Assembly: GCA_945890485.1 (NCBI GenBank)
Contig: CAMDCN010000002.1
Coordinates: forward strand, 186,001 to 250,000
Direction of reading: 5' to 3'
Length of the DNA stretch: 64,000 nucleotides
DNA from: Candidatus Sulfopaludibacter sp. SbA3
Lineage (GTDB): Bacteria > Acidobacteriota > Terriglobia > Bryobacterales > Bryobacteraceae
In this document: positions 41,761-49,986 of the stretch, piece by piece
How the letters are laid out: every line of letters begins with the position of its first letter
Position numbering within the stretch: the stretch's first letter is position 1
The notes under the pieces: model-generated
Told to the model about the DNA's origin: nothing
Databases searched by the model: none
What the model saw: the letters and a program-made list of their open reading frames with translations, nothing else
Translations under genes and position numbers: made by a program

Positions 41761-42470
41761 CGCTTTGCTTGTCGCCGCATCTCGATGACGGCGTACTGTC
41801 TTGCGCTTCGCTGCTTTCGCAGGTGGAGCGGCCGGTGATCGCCACGTTCTATACCTCCGGCGACCGGATCTTCTTCGCGCGCCGCAAGGAGGACCGGGAG
41901 GCTTGCCGGCGGCTGGGGGCGGAGTGCCGGCACATGGGACTTCCGGATGACCGGTTCCGCAATTTCGTAAAGATTGTGGGCGGCCAGGCCAAAATTACGA
42001 AACGAACCCAAGAGGCGCTGGCTGGGTTGCTGGAGGAGCTCGACCCCGAATTGGTGCTGGCGCCGATGGGCGTGGGCAACCATGTGGACCATCGAGTGTT
42101 GCGGGACGCGGCCACGGCTATAGTGCCAGCGGAGCGGTTGCTTTATTACGAAGACCGTCCCTATGCCTTTGTCCGGGGCCAAGTGGAGTTCACGCTGGGC
42201 TTGCGGCCGACGCCGGATTGGCGCAGCTATTTCGCGGCGCACTACGTGAAGACGTATCTGGGTTCCTTTCCCCAGGAAACAGTAAAGGCGGCCTTTGCGG
42301 CCGCCCTTCCATTTCCTGGCTTGACTTGCGTCCGGCAGCTTCCGCCGCCGGATCTGGAGCCGTTGCGCGCGTACGAGACGCAACTGGCCGATCTGTTTGC
42401 GTCTCCGGCCGCGATGGCGAAGTGCTACGCTTCGCGGCCGGAGTGTTACTGGGCTAAAACGCCAGCTTGA
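41748..42470 (+). CDS. PIG-L family deacetylase
   Basis: The 240-residue protein has the zinc-binding motif P10-H11-L-D13-D14 (CLSPHLDDGVLSCASLLSQ) and the third ligand in H112-V-D-H115 (MGVGNHVDHRVLRDAATAI), the complete active site of LmbE/PIG-L enzymes. Family members remove N-acyl groups from GlcNAc-linked substrates, as in mycothiol, bacillithiol, teicoplanin and GPI pathways. With two glycosyltransferases and two amide-forming enzymes upstream, the pathway may place a GlcNAc-like sugar, deacetylate it and acylate the amine again. It overlaps the upstream gene by 13 bp, and its end overlaps the convergent TonB-receptor gene by 17 bp. Confidence 0.9.
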   Translation: MARVTLCLSPHLDDGVLSCASLLSQVERPVIATFYTSGDRIFFARRKEDREACRRLGAECRHMGLPDDRFRNFVKIVGGQAKITKRTQEALAGLLEELDPELVLAPMGVGNHVDHRVLRDAATAIVPAERLLYYEDRPYAFVRGQVEFTLGLRPTPDWRSYFAAHYVKTYLGSFPQETVKAAFAAALPFPGLTCVRQLPPPDLEPLRAYETQLADLFASPAAMAKCYASRPECYWAKTPA

Positions 42471-45400
42471 GCGCGAACTGGATGACGCGCCAGCTTTCGC
42501 CGTTCTGGTTCGTGGTGGAGGAACTGGCCGTCGACAGCGTAACGCAGCAGGCCTGGGCGAAGACGTTTGAGTTGATGGCCGGGCTGCCTACAGACGCATC
42601 GCGCGGGTTGCGGAAATTGGCGTGGTTCAGGGCGTTGAACATCTCCGTGCGGAAGGTGAGCCGGACACGCTCGGTTAGCTGGAAGCCCTTCGAGATGCCG
42701 AGGTCGACGTTCCAGTAGGACGGTCCCTGGAAGATGTTGCGGCCGAGGCCGAGTTGGCCGGGGCCGGGATTGGCGAACATGCTGGCGTCCGGGAAGAACA
42801 CGGGGCCGATGACACCGGCCTTGTTCTGCAGTTGCGGTTTCGGTAGTTCCGTAACGCCGGGAGCGAGTGCGGCGCGGCTTTGTGCGGTATTGTTGGCGGT
42901 CAGGAAGCCGGAGCGGATGGTGAACGGTTCGCCGGACTGATAGGTGTAGATGGAGTTGAGGCTCCAGCCGCCGATGACGGTGTTCACGGCGCGGTTGGCG
43001 TTGCGGAACAGGCTCTTGCCGCGGCCGAACGGTAGCTCGTAGATGCCGCTGAAGTTCAGGACGTGGCGCTGGTCGAAGTCGCTGCGGCCGCGTTCGTTGT
43101 CGTAGTTGCGGCCATCGGCAGGGGTGCGCGCGGCGGTGGTTGTGAGGCCGCCGCCGGTGGTAGCCGCGACGGGATCGGTGGACAGGTTGTCGATGGATTT
43201 TGCGAGCGTGTAGCCGCCGCCGAAGAGGAGGCCGGCGCTATCGAAGCGCTTGCGGATGGTCATCTGCAGACCGTGATAGATGGAGTCGGCGCCGTTGTCG
43301 AGCAGAAGGATCTGGGCGAATTGTTGGTTGGGACGGAGGCGGGCGTTGAGCGTGGTTTGTTCGATTCGCTGGGCCATATTTCCGGCGGCGTTCTGGGCTG
43401 GGCTCAGGTCCGTGATGGAAGCTGCGGAGTTGGCGAATGCGCTGTTGATGATCCCTTGCTGGATAAGAGGGACCGGCACGGCTCCCGCGCAGGGCGTACC
43501 GTTGGCGAGGGTGCCATCCGGGCGGCAGCCTCCACCAAGACCCGCGTTCCGCTGCATGGCGAGGAAGCTCGGCAGTATGGGCTGGGCGTCGATCTGGTTG
43601 ACGTCCCAACTGCGATAGAGCCGGGTGCCGCGGCGGCCCACGTAGCCGATGCTGCCGACGTAGCCTTTGCCGATGTCCCGCTGAATGGTCAAGTTCCACA
43701 TGTGGACTGTTGGCAGTTTCAGATTCGGATCAAAGATCCGCGCCGGTGGGGCATTGTTACGCAGTGCCACAGGTGGAGTCAATTGGCTGGAAGGTTTGGC
43801 CGTGGGAGGAGTCAGCTGCGTCGGCAAATCGCTCAGCCGGACGTTGGGCACATTGGCGCAACCGGCCGTTGTCGCTCCGCCAACCGTTGCGGTGCAGCGA
43901 TAGATCTGGCCGGGAACGGCGGAGGCGACCGAGGTGACCTGGAAGGTCGCAATGGGATCGAAGGCCATGGTGTAGCCGGTGCGGATGACCGTTTTGCCGG
44001 AGTCGCCGGGCGACCAGGTCAGCGCCACGCGGGGGGCGAGGGCGCCAGGGTTCCAGTTCTTGTACCAGCGTTCGGCCTGCACAAAGGTGACGAGGCCTTC
44101 GCTGCCGTCAATGTTCTTGTCCGGAACATAGGTGCGGCCGCCGGCTTCGCGGGGAGGCGGGTTCAGTTCCCAGCGGACGCCGTAGGAGACGGAGAAGTTC
44201 TTGCGGATCTTCCAATCGTCCTGAACGAAGAAGTTGAACTGCTTGGTGCGCTGGCCCTGAGCCCAGAGCGTCACTTGGTTATCGCCGGTCTGGAAGGGCA
44301 GGAAGGTATCACTGCGGAGATCGCCGATGAAGTTATGCGAAATCTGGGCCGGGATGCCGAGGAGGTCGTTGACCATGCCTTGGAGGCGGTTCAGATCGTT
44401 GGAGGCGATGCCCGGAGAGGTCGCGGTGGCGAGGGTAGGGAAGGTGAATCCGGCGGGAGGCCGGACGGTGCGGGAGAGCGAGATGGACGGGGTGAGCGAG
44501 ACGCCGCCAACATCGCCACGCCGGTCGTTGTGCTGATACATGCGGATGTTGCCGCCAAATTTCATCACATGGGCGCCGGCGATGTAGGTGAGGTTGTTGA
44601 TGAGTTGGTACGTATTGACGGCGCGTTGGGTGCGGGGCGAGGCGGTATAGTCAACGTCCGAATTGTTGAAGGTGAAGCGGGGGGTATTCGGGAAGAGTGG
44701 GTTGGTTTCGCCCTGGGTGAAGAGGAAGTCGAAGCGGGAGTAGCCAACAGTGAACTCGTTGACGAGCCGCGGCGTGACGACGCTGCGGACCCCAACGGCG
44801 ACGTTGTAGGCCGGGCGGAAGACCTCGCCGCGGGCGGGGAAGCCGGGAAGGACCTGCGGACGGCCGTTGAGCGGGTCGCCGCCGAGGGTATTTTGTTCGG
44901 CGCCAAGGACGCGGCCGAAGAGATTGTGCTTGTCGTTGATGACGTGGTCGATGCGGCCGAGATACTGGGGGCCACGGACCTGGAACGGGCTGTTCCAGAC
45001 GAAGTTGCCGGTGTTGAGGCCGTCGCCGGAGGAGTATTGGTTCGGCGCCGGGTAAGCGCCGAGGACGCTGCGAACGGAGGGGTCGAGGCCGCGGCGGAGG
45101 GGATCGTTCTGGAAGATGTTAAAGCTGGCGACGCAGTTGGCGTCGGTGGGGCTGGCGCAGGCGCGGACGCCAGGGGCGAAGTTGCCGGTGGCGCGGTCGA
45201 CGAGGACGGGGGTGTTTTGGGTGATGCGTTGGCCGTTGACGGTGAAGGGGGTGCGGTTGTCGACAACGAAGTAGCGGAAGACACCGGTGAGAGCGATTTG
45301 ATTGTAGAGGTCGACGGATTCACCGAAGGCTTTGTCGATGGGATCGGCGAAGTTTACCTTTTGGCCCTGCCAGGAGCCGAAGAAGAAGGTTTTGTTGCGG

Positions 45401-46266
45401 CGGATGGGACCGCCGAGTTCGACGCCGTATTGGTTGAGTTTGATGATGGGCTTGTCGAGACCCTGGGCTTTCGAGTAGAACTCGTTGGAGTTGAGGGCGG
45501 TATTGCGGAAGAACTCGAAGACGGTGCCGTGGAACTGGTTGGTGCCGCCGCGGGTGGCGACGGAGATGTTGGCACCGGAGTTGCGGCCTTCCTCGGCGGA
45601 GGGGTTCGAGGTGGTGACCTTGAACTCCTGGACGTTGTCCGGGTTGAGGCGGAAGATGTTGTTGACGGGGTTCGGATTGGTGCTTTCGTTGGCCTCGATG
45701 CCGTCGATGGTGACGTTGACGGCGCCGGTGCGGGAGCCATTGACGCTGACGGAGCCGCCGGAGCGCTGGACGACGCCGGGTTCATAGATCAGCAAGTTGA
45801 GCGGGTTGCGGCCGTTGAGGGGGAGCGCTTCGATGGCTTTGCGCTCGATGACGTTGCCGATGGTGGCTCCGGTGGTTTGAAGAATTTCAGCGGTGGCTTC
45901 GACCTGGATTGTTTCGGCGGCGGAGCCGATTTCGAGCGTGGCGTTGACGGTGGCTGGGGTGTTGATCTGGAGGACAATCTTCGAGAGCTGAAATTTCTTG
46001 AAGCCGGTCTTTTCGACCATAAGGCTGTAAGAGCCTACTGGGATGGAGGGAAAGGCGAAGAGACCTGCGTCGGTCGTCGCGAGTGTATACTTAAGCCCGG
46101 TATCTTCGTTGGTAGCCACGACGACGGCGCCGGGTACGATGGCGCCGCTCGAATCGGAGACAGTGCCGGAAAATTGGGTGGTGGAGGTCTGGGCCAGGGC
46201 CGAGATCGAAAGCGCAAGCGAAAGAAGGGACGCGCGCAGGGGGAAGCTCCCCGAAAGTCGATACAT
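42454..46266 (-). CDS. TonB-dependent receptor-like outer membrane protein, Oar type
   Basis: The 1270-residue protein starts with a signal peptide (MYRLSGSFPLRASLLSLALSISALAQ; cut after SALAQ). A carboxypeptidase-regulatory-like domain follows (FSGTVSDSSGAIVPGAVVVA; FAFPSIPVGSYSLMVEKTGF), then a plug (VIERKAIEALPLNGRNPLNL; TVFEFFRNTALNSNEFYSK) and a long beta-barrel. The end, FRNPRDASVGSPAINSNVFA and WRVIQFALKLAF, is typical of the large Oar-like receptors that occur in dozens of copies in Solibacter-type genomes. They import or bind large substrates, often oligosaccharides or peptides; none is specified here. It starts 4 bp after the methyltransferase stop and is probably the last gene of a leftward operon from 47955. 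Confidence 0.93.
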   Translation of the reverse strand: MYRLSGSFPLRASLLSLALSISALAQTSTTQFSGTVSDSSGAIVPGAVVVATNEDTGLKYTLATTDAGLFAFPSIPVGSYSLMVEKTGFKKFQLSKIVLQINTPATVNATLEIGSAAETIQVEATAEILQTTGATIGNVIERKAIEALPLNGRNPLNLLIYEPGVVQRSGGSVSVNGSRTGAVNVTIDGIEANESTNPNPVNNIFRLNPDNVQEFKVTTSNPSAEEGRNSGANISVATRGGTNQFHGTVFEFFRNTALNSNEFYSKAQGLDKPIIKLNQYGVELGGPIRRNKTFFFGSWQGQKVNFADPIDKAFGESVDLYNQIALTGVFRYFVVDNRTPFTVNGQRITQNTPVLVDRATGNFAPGVRACASPTDANCVASFNIFQNDPLRRGLDPSVRSVLGAYPAPNQYSSGDGLNTGNFVWNSPFQVRGPQYLGRIDHVINDKHNLFGRVLGAEQNTLGGDPLNGRPQVLPGFPARGEVFRPAYNVAVGVRSVVTPRLVNEFTVGYSRFDFLFTQGETNPLFPNTPRFTFNNSDVDYTASPRTQRAVNTYQLINNLTYIAGAHVMKFGGNIRMYQHNDRRGDVGGVSLTPSISLSRTVRPPAGFTFPTLATATSPGIASNDLNRLQGMVNDLLGIPAQISHNFIGDLRSDTFLPFQTGDNQVTLWAQGQRTKQFNFFVQDDWKIRKNFSVSYGVRWELNPPPREAGGRTYVPDKNIDGSEGLVTFVQAERWYKNWNPGALAPRVALTWSPGDSGKTVIRTGYTMAFDPIATFQVTSVASAVPGQIYRCTATVGGATTAGCANVPNVRLSDLPTQLTPPTAKPSSQLTPPVALRNNAPPARIFDPNLKLPTVHMWNLTIQRDIGKGYVGSIGYVGRRGTRLYRSWDVNQIDAQPILPSFLAMQRNAGLGGGCRPDGTLANGTPCAGAVPVPLIQQGIINSAFANSAASITDLSPAQNAAGNMAQRIEQTTLNARLRPNQQFAQILLLDNGADSIYHGLQMTIRKRFDSAGLLFGGGYTLAKSIDNLSTDPVAATTGGGLTTTAARTPADGRNYDNERGRSDFDQRHVLNFSGIYELPFGRGKSLFRNANRAVNTVIGGWSLNSIYTYQSGEPFTIRSGFLTANNTAQSRAALAPGVTELPKPQLQNKAGVIGPVFFPDASMFANPGPGQLGLGRNIFQGPSYWNVDLGISKGFQLTERVRLTFRTEMFNALNHANFRNPRDASVGSPAINSNVFAQACCVTLSTASSSTTNQNGESWRVIQFALKLAF

Positions 46267-46270
46267 CCAC

Positions 46271-46984
46271 TTAGTATATGGAGGTAGCGACTAAGCCGAC
46301 TCCTTCGCGCCCATTAAGTTGCATACTTCTGGGCAGGTCGCGCCGGCAGTAAGTCCAGGCTCGCTCGACAGTGAGGCCGGACGTAGTGACTAAGTTGGTT
46401 AAGGTGCGTTCATCCAGCAGGTGGAGCGAGCGGGGAATTTGACTTAGTCTCTTGTGCGAGGAGATGGCGCGGGTGTCTTCAATCCACCCCGGCCAGGGGA
46501 CGCCGGCGCGGAGGCGCTCCTCGTAGATGGGGATGAAGGCTTGGAACGGCTGTTGATAGGGCGTTCCGGCTTGAATGAAGAGGCGGCCGGCGGGGGCAAG
46601 CCAGCGGCGGATGTTGGAGATGCCTAGGGTGAGCTCTTCTCCGGTGAGGAAGTGGAGGACGTTGGAGGCGTGGACGGCGGAGAGGCTGGCGGCCGGGAAG
46701 TCGAGATCCTGGGGGAAGCGGCCGGGGAAGAGATGGAGGCGGGACCGGTGGGCGGCCGTGGTGGCGGCTTCGAGGGCGGCGAGGTGGGTGGGGTCGGAAT
46801 CGTTGGCGTAAACCGTGGCGCCAGCGGCGAGGGCGGGGTGGGTGGCGACTCCGTAGGCGGCTCCGATGTCGAGGACGGGGCGTTGGGCGGTGGCCGCGAA
46901 GTCGACGAAGAGCTCGCTTAACTCGTTGAGAACGTTGGAGGTCCAGCCGGTGCGGTTGCGGGTCGGCTCGCGCCGGTGCCTCAT
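46271..46984 (-). CDS. Class I SAM-dependent methyltransferase
   Basis: The 237-residue protein has SAM-binding motif I in RPVLDIGAAYGVATHPALAA, the acidic end of strand 2 in TVYANDSDPTHLAALEAATT, a post-II region (DFPAASLSAVHASNVLHFLT) and WLAPAGRLFIQAGTPYQQPF. The order corresponds to a class I fold of the Methyltransf_11/25 type. It begins with an ATGA overlap with the YCF48-like gene and ends 4 bp before the TonB receptor. No substrate can be inferred from the neighbours. Confidence 0.83.
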   Translation of the reverse strand: MRHRREPTRNRTGWTSNVLNELSELFVDFAATAQRPVLDIGAAYGVATHPALAAGATVYANDSDPTHLAALEAATTAAHRSRLHLFPGRFPQDLDFPAASLSAVHASNVLHFLTGEELTLGISNIRRWLAPAGRLFIQAGTPYQQPFQAFIPIYEERLRAGVPWPGWIEDTRAISSHKRLSQIPRSLHLLDERTLTNLVTTSGLTVERAWTYCRRDLPRSMQLNGREGVGLVATSIY

Positions 46985-47955
46985 GGGAGGGTGACTCGGG
47001 CGATGCGACCCTTGGGCCCGATGGCCCAGCCGCGTTGGACGGAGTTGTAGCCTTCCGCGTTTACGGCGTGCCAGGTTTTGCCGCCATCGGCAGAGACGTC
47101 GGCGCCGTTGGTTCCGACGGCCACGACCGTTGTGCGGTTGAGGAAGACGGCTCCGGAGCGGTAGCCGCGCAGTCCGGTGCTGAGTTGCCAGGCGGAGCCG
47201 TGATCGGTGGACCAGACGGCGATCTGCGTGGTTTGTTCGGGTTTGCGGTAGTCGCCGCCGACTGCGATGACGGTAGCGCCGGGGCCGAGGGCGAGGGAGA
47301 AGATTCCGGCGGAGGGCTCCTTCTGCCGAAGCGGGGCTTCGGAGACGGTCCAGGATTGGCCGCCATCGACCGAGCGGAAGACGCGGGCGGCGCCGGTGGC
47401 GAACCAGATTTCCTGCCTTCCGCGGACGACTAGGCAGGTGCCGCTGGCCGCGAAGCCGCCTTCGCCGGGCAGGGAGGGCGGGGTGGGCCGCCGTTGCCAG
47501 GTCTTGCCGCCGTCTTCGGTGGTTTCGATGACGAAGCGTCCGTCGACGGGGTCGCCCATGAGGACGCCGCGCTTTTCGTCCCAGAAGGCGATCGCGTCCC
47601 AGAAGCCTTTGGGGTCGGGGTTCGTTCGGAGGAGTTCCCAGGTTGCGCCGCTGTCGGTGGTCCGGTACAAGCGGGATTTTTCGCCCTCGCCGGCAGCGAG
47701 AATGATGGCGCGGCGAGCGCTGAAGGCTTCGACGTCGCGGAAATCGAGGGCCTCGGCGCCGGGGACAGGTCGACGTTGCCAGTTGGCTCCGTCGGTGGTG
47801 AGCAATACGTTTCCGCCAGTGCCGCTGGCCCAGGCAACCCGTTCGTTCACGGCCGCGAGGCCGCGCAAGCTGGCATCCACGCCGCTGTTTTGCGGAACGA
47901 AGCCAATTTGAGCCGCCAGGGGCAGAGTATAGAGGACAAGAGGAAGCAGTCGCAC
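46981..47955 (-). CDS. Exported YCF48/BNR-repeat beta-propeller protein
   Basis: The frame is open to 48060, but the GTG at 47955 gives a signal peptide (MRLLPLVLYTLPLAAQIGF) and 324 residues, so I prefer it. The mature protein has repeated Asp-box and YCF48-like units: VLLTTDGANWQRRPVPGAE, LYRTTDSGATWELLRTN, VIETTEDGGKTWQRRPTPP, VFRSVDGGQSWTVSEAPL and DVSADGGKTWHAVNAEG. It folds as a propeller related to sialidase-like and HCF136-type proteins; no sialidase catalytic set is visible. It overlaps the methyltransferase gene by ATGA. Confidence 0.85.
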   Translation of the reverse strand: MRLLPLVLYTLPLAAQIGFVPQNSGVDASLRGLAAVNERVAWASGTGGNVLLTTDGANWQRRPVPGAEALDFRDVEAFSARRAIILAAGEGEKSRLYRTTDSGATWELLRTNPDPKGFWDAIAFWDEKRGVLMGDPVDGRFVIETTEDGGKTWQRRPTPPSLPGEGGFAASGTCLVVRGRQEIWFATGAARVFRSVDGGQSWTVSEAPLRQKEPSAGIFSLALGPGATVIAVGGDYRKPEQTTQIAVWSTDHGSAWQLSTGLRGYRSGAVFLNRTTVVAVGTNGADVSADGGKTWHAVNAEGYNSVQRGWAIGPKGRIARVTLP

Positions 47956-47974
47956 CCTTCTCAGGGTAGCGAAC

Positions 47975-48400
47975 CTACTCGACGGCCGCCTGCTGCACGC
48001 CGAGTCCGCGGCGGAGATAGTCAATTCCTTCGACGGTGATGGTAAATCGGCTTTTGTCATCGGCCAACACCAGGCGCTTGTACTTCATGTAGTCACAGAC
48101 AAACGTGGCGCCCTCTCGCGGCAGGCCCATCCGCTTCTCAACGTCGATGATCGAGACGGCATAGCCGACGATGTTCCGTTTCTTGTTCAAGTAGAGCATG
48201 CCCAGAATCCGCAGGAGCAGGGTCTCGTCGGCCACAAGTTCGGATTGAATCTCGGCGAGATCGCTGGCGCTTTGCTTAGCCTCAAGGCTCGGCTCGGCAT
48301 TGAGTTCAGCGGGGGGTTGGGACTCCGGGGCGACCTCCGGCGATACGGGTTTGCGCATCCGGCTCAGAATCGCCGAAAGGTCGGATGACGTTGTGGACAT
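47975..48400 (-). CDS. Hypothetical protein with winged-helix-like C-terminal half
   Basis: I start at the ATG at 48400 (MSTTSSDLSAILSRMRKPVS; 141 residues); the longer frame reaches into the promoter region of the divergent aldolase gene. The N-terminal half is Pro/Glu/Ser-rich and probably unstructured. The C-terminal half (ETLLLRILGMLYLNKKRNIV, DVEKRMGLPREGATFVCDYM, RFTITVEGIDYLRRGLGVQQ) reads as a winged-helix fold like small regulators. No partner or ligand motif is seen. It is 19 bp upstream of the propeller gene, on the same strand, and could be a regulator for that operon. Confidence 0.65.
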   Translation of the reverse strand: MSTTSSDLSAILSRMRKPVSPEVAPESQPPAELNAEPSLEAKQSASDLAEIQSELVADETLLLRILGMLYLNKKRNIVGYAVSIIDVEKRMGLPREGATFVCDYMKYKRLVLADDKSRFTITVEGIDYLRRGLGVQQAAVE

Positions 48401-48481
48401 AAGAGTGTATCGGCGGTTTGCAGCCAATCCCTTAGGTCCGCTATAGTGCAAGAGGTTTTACCATTCCAAGGAGCAAATCGC

Positions 48482-49312
48482 ATGTCTGACGCCCCAGTAT
48501 CCGGCGCCGAATTTAAGCAGCAAATGCGCGACGGCCAGCCCAAGATGGGCTTGTTTTTGAACTCGCACAGCCCGACCGTCGCCGAACAACTCGCCCACAC
48601 CGGCTATGACTGGCTGCTGGTCGATTCCCAGCACGGCCCGATGGGATTTGAAAAGCTTTCCGCCATGCTCTGCGCCATCGCCAGCGGCGGCGCCAAGTCG
48701 ATGGTCCGCGTCGCCGGAGCCCACGACCGCGCCGGCATCCAGCAGGCGCTCGACCTGGGCGCCGATGGCATCCTGGTCCCGTACATCAACACGGCGGAGG
48801 AAGCCGCCCTCGCCATTAGCTGCGCCAAATATCCGATGGCCGGCACGCGGTCGGTCTACTTCCCGCAGCGGAGCATGAACAGGGCGGGCCTGTTGGGCTA
48901 CGCCGGCAGCGCGAATGACAATGTCATCGTGGCGCTGCAGGTGGAAACCGCGGCCTGCATCGAGAACATCGAAGCCATCGCCGCTCTGCCGGGCGTGGAC
49001 ATGCTGTTCCTCGGCCAGAACGACCTCTGCATGTCGATGGGCCTCTACGTGAAGTACGAGTTCCCGCACATGTACACGTGTCCGGAGTTGCTCGAAGCGA
49101 CGAACAAGCTGATCGAGCACGCCAAGAAGAACAACATCATTCTCGGGATCTTCCTGTTCGGCACGAGCCGCGTGGGCGAGTTCCTGGAGAAGGGCTTCAG
49201 CTTCTTCAGCGTCGGCAACGACCTGCACCACATTCTGACGCAAGCCGGCGCTCATATCGCCGCGCTTGAAGGCATTGCCACCTGGAAGCGCCGTCCGACC
49301 GCGCTCCTCTAA
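48482..49312 (+). CDS. HpcH/HpaI-family aldolase/citrate-lyase-like enzyme
   Basis: The ATG at 48482 follows AAGGAG at eight bases, so the start is firm (276 residues). The TIM-barrel class II pyruvate aldolase motifs are present: MGLFLNSHSPTVAEQLAHTG, YDWLLVDSQHGPMGFEKL (conserved D and H), GADGILVPYINTAEEAALAI, and VIVALQVETAACIENIEAIA with Glu as metal ligand. GVDMLFLGQNDLCMSMG follows, where the usual G-x-x-D-L-x-x-S-x-G is kept. Known relatives cleave 2-keto-3-deoxy sugar acids or 4-hydroxy-2-oxo acids. No pathway partner lies next to it, so the substrate is open. Confidence 0.9.
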   Translation: MSDAPVSGAEFKQQMRDGQPKMGLFLNSHSPTVAEQLAHTGYDWLLVDSQHGPMGFEKLSAMLCAIASGGAKSMVRVAGAHDRAGIQQALDLGADGILVPYINTAEEAALAISCAKYPMAGTRSVYFPQRSMNRAGLLGYAGSANDNVIVALQVETAACIENIEAIAALPGVDMLFLGQNDLCMSMGLYVKYEFPHMYTCPELLEATNKLIEHAKKNNIILGIFLFGTSRVGEFLEKGFSFFSVGNDLHHILTQAGAHIAALEGIATWKRRPTALL

Positions 49313-49331
49313 ACCGGTTCGGCCGCGGGGT

Positions 49332-49691
49332 CTATTCGAGATCCCGCGGTCTTCCCCGCTGAATCCTTCGCATCAGGCTTTTCACTTTCCCCGGGTCGAC
49401 GTCAGCACCGGACTCAAATTGCAGATCCGGCGTACGGCGCAGTTGCAGCCGCTCGGCGACCTGCATCCGCAGGAAGGATCGTGCACCGTTGAGCGCTTCG
49501 AGCACGGTGGCCGTGTTTACTCCCACGGGAACAGAGACCATGACCCGGGCCTTCTTCAGATCGGGCGAGACGTGGACCTCGTTCACCATGACCCCTTCGA
49601 CACGGGGATCGGCGAGTTCGAAGGCGATCATCTCGGTCAGTTCAATGCGGAGGGCTTCTGACACCCGTTGGGCCCGAATCAGCGGTTCCAT
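49332..49691 (-). CDS. rbfA: Ribosome-binding factor A
   Basis: The 119-residue protein fits RbfA in length and fold: RAQRVSEALRIELTEMIAFE, LADPRVEGVMVNEVHVSPDL, KKARVMVSVPVGVNTATVLE and LRMQVAERLQLRRTPDLQFE, where the last part is the KH-like domain's R-x-x-P-x-L/I core. It acts in 16S rRNA 5' end maturation. Its place after infB and the DUF503 gene is the standard bacterial order, 6 bp from the latter, so it shares the rimP-nusA-infB transcription unit. Confidence 0.95.
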   Translation of the reverse strand: MEPLIRAQRVSEALRIELTEMIAFELADPRVEGVMVNEVHVSPDLKKARVMVSVPVGVNTATVLEALNGARSFLRMQVAERLQLRRTPDLQFESGADVDPGKVKSLMRRIQRGRPRDLE

Positions 49692-49697
49692 AATCTT

Positions 49698-49985
49698 CTA
49701 CTCAATCCACTCTACTCCGCTGCTGACCAGGGTGGCGCCGAGCAGCGCGGCGGCTTCGTCTTCGGCCTTTTGCAGGAGACCTTCGGCATAGACCCGGTCG
49801 TTGGCAATCGTCACTACGCCCACGAGACCGTGTGTTAACGAATCGTGATGTCCGATCTCCGCGACCGCCACGTTGAAGTGGTCGCGGAGCCGGGCTTTCA
49901 AACTACGAATGACGTTGCGCTTGTCTTTGATGGAAGTGGCGTAGTCGAGGTGTAGTTCCAGGTGGAGCACCCCGACGGCGGCCAT
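49698..49985 (-). CDS. DUF503 protein (YlxP family)
   Basis: The 95-residue protein matches DUF503: VGVLHLELHLDYATSIKDKR then NVIRSLKARLRDHFNVAVAE and HHDSLTHGLVGVVTIANDRV. The family sits between infB and rbfA in many bacteria, as here, and is thought to help ribosome assembly; no enzyme activity is known. Its ATG is 4 bp from the infB stop, so the genes are co-translated. Confidence 0.93.
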   Translation of the reverse strand: MAAVGVLHLELHLDYATSIKDKRNVIRSLKARLRDHFNVAVAEIGHHDSLTHGLVGVVTIANDRVYAEGLLQKAEDEAAALLGATLVSSGVEWIE

Positions 49986-49986
49986 G

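Noticed and set aside
35961-42470. Lasso-peptide or other RiPP cluster, suggested by radical SAM plus AsnB-type enzymes
   Set aside because: No precursor peptide, RRE/PqqD-like protein, leader peptidase or transporter is visible, and the operon has glycosyltransferases and a sugar deacetylase instead.
35961-42470. Mycothiol or bacillithiol-type thiol pathway, suggested by glycosyltransferase plus PIG-L deacetylase
   Set aside because: The glycosyltransferases are GT1 and GT2 rather than GT4, and there is no MshC- or BshC-like cysteine ligase.
43063-46287. A 1074-codon open frame on the plus strand
   Set aside because: It lies wholly antisense to the confident TonB-dependent receptor and is Gly/Ala/Val/Glu-biased as expected for a reverse-strand shadow in GC-rich DNA.
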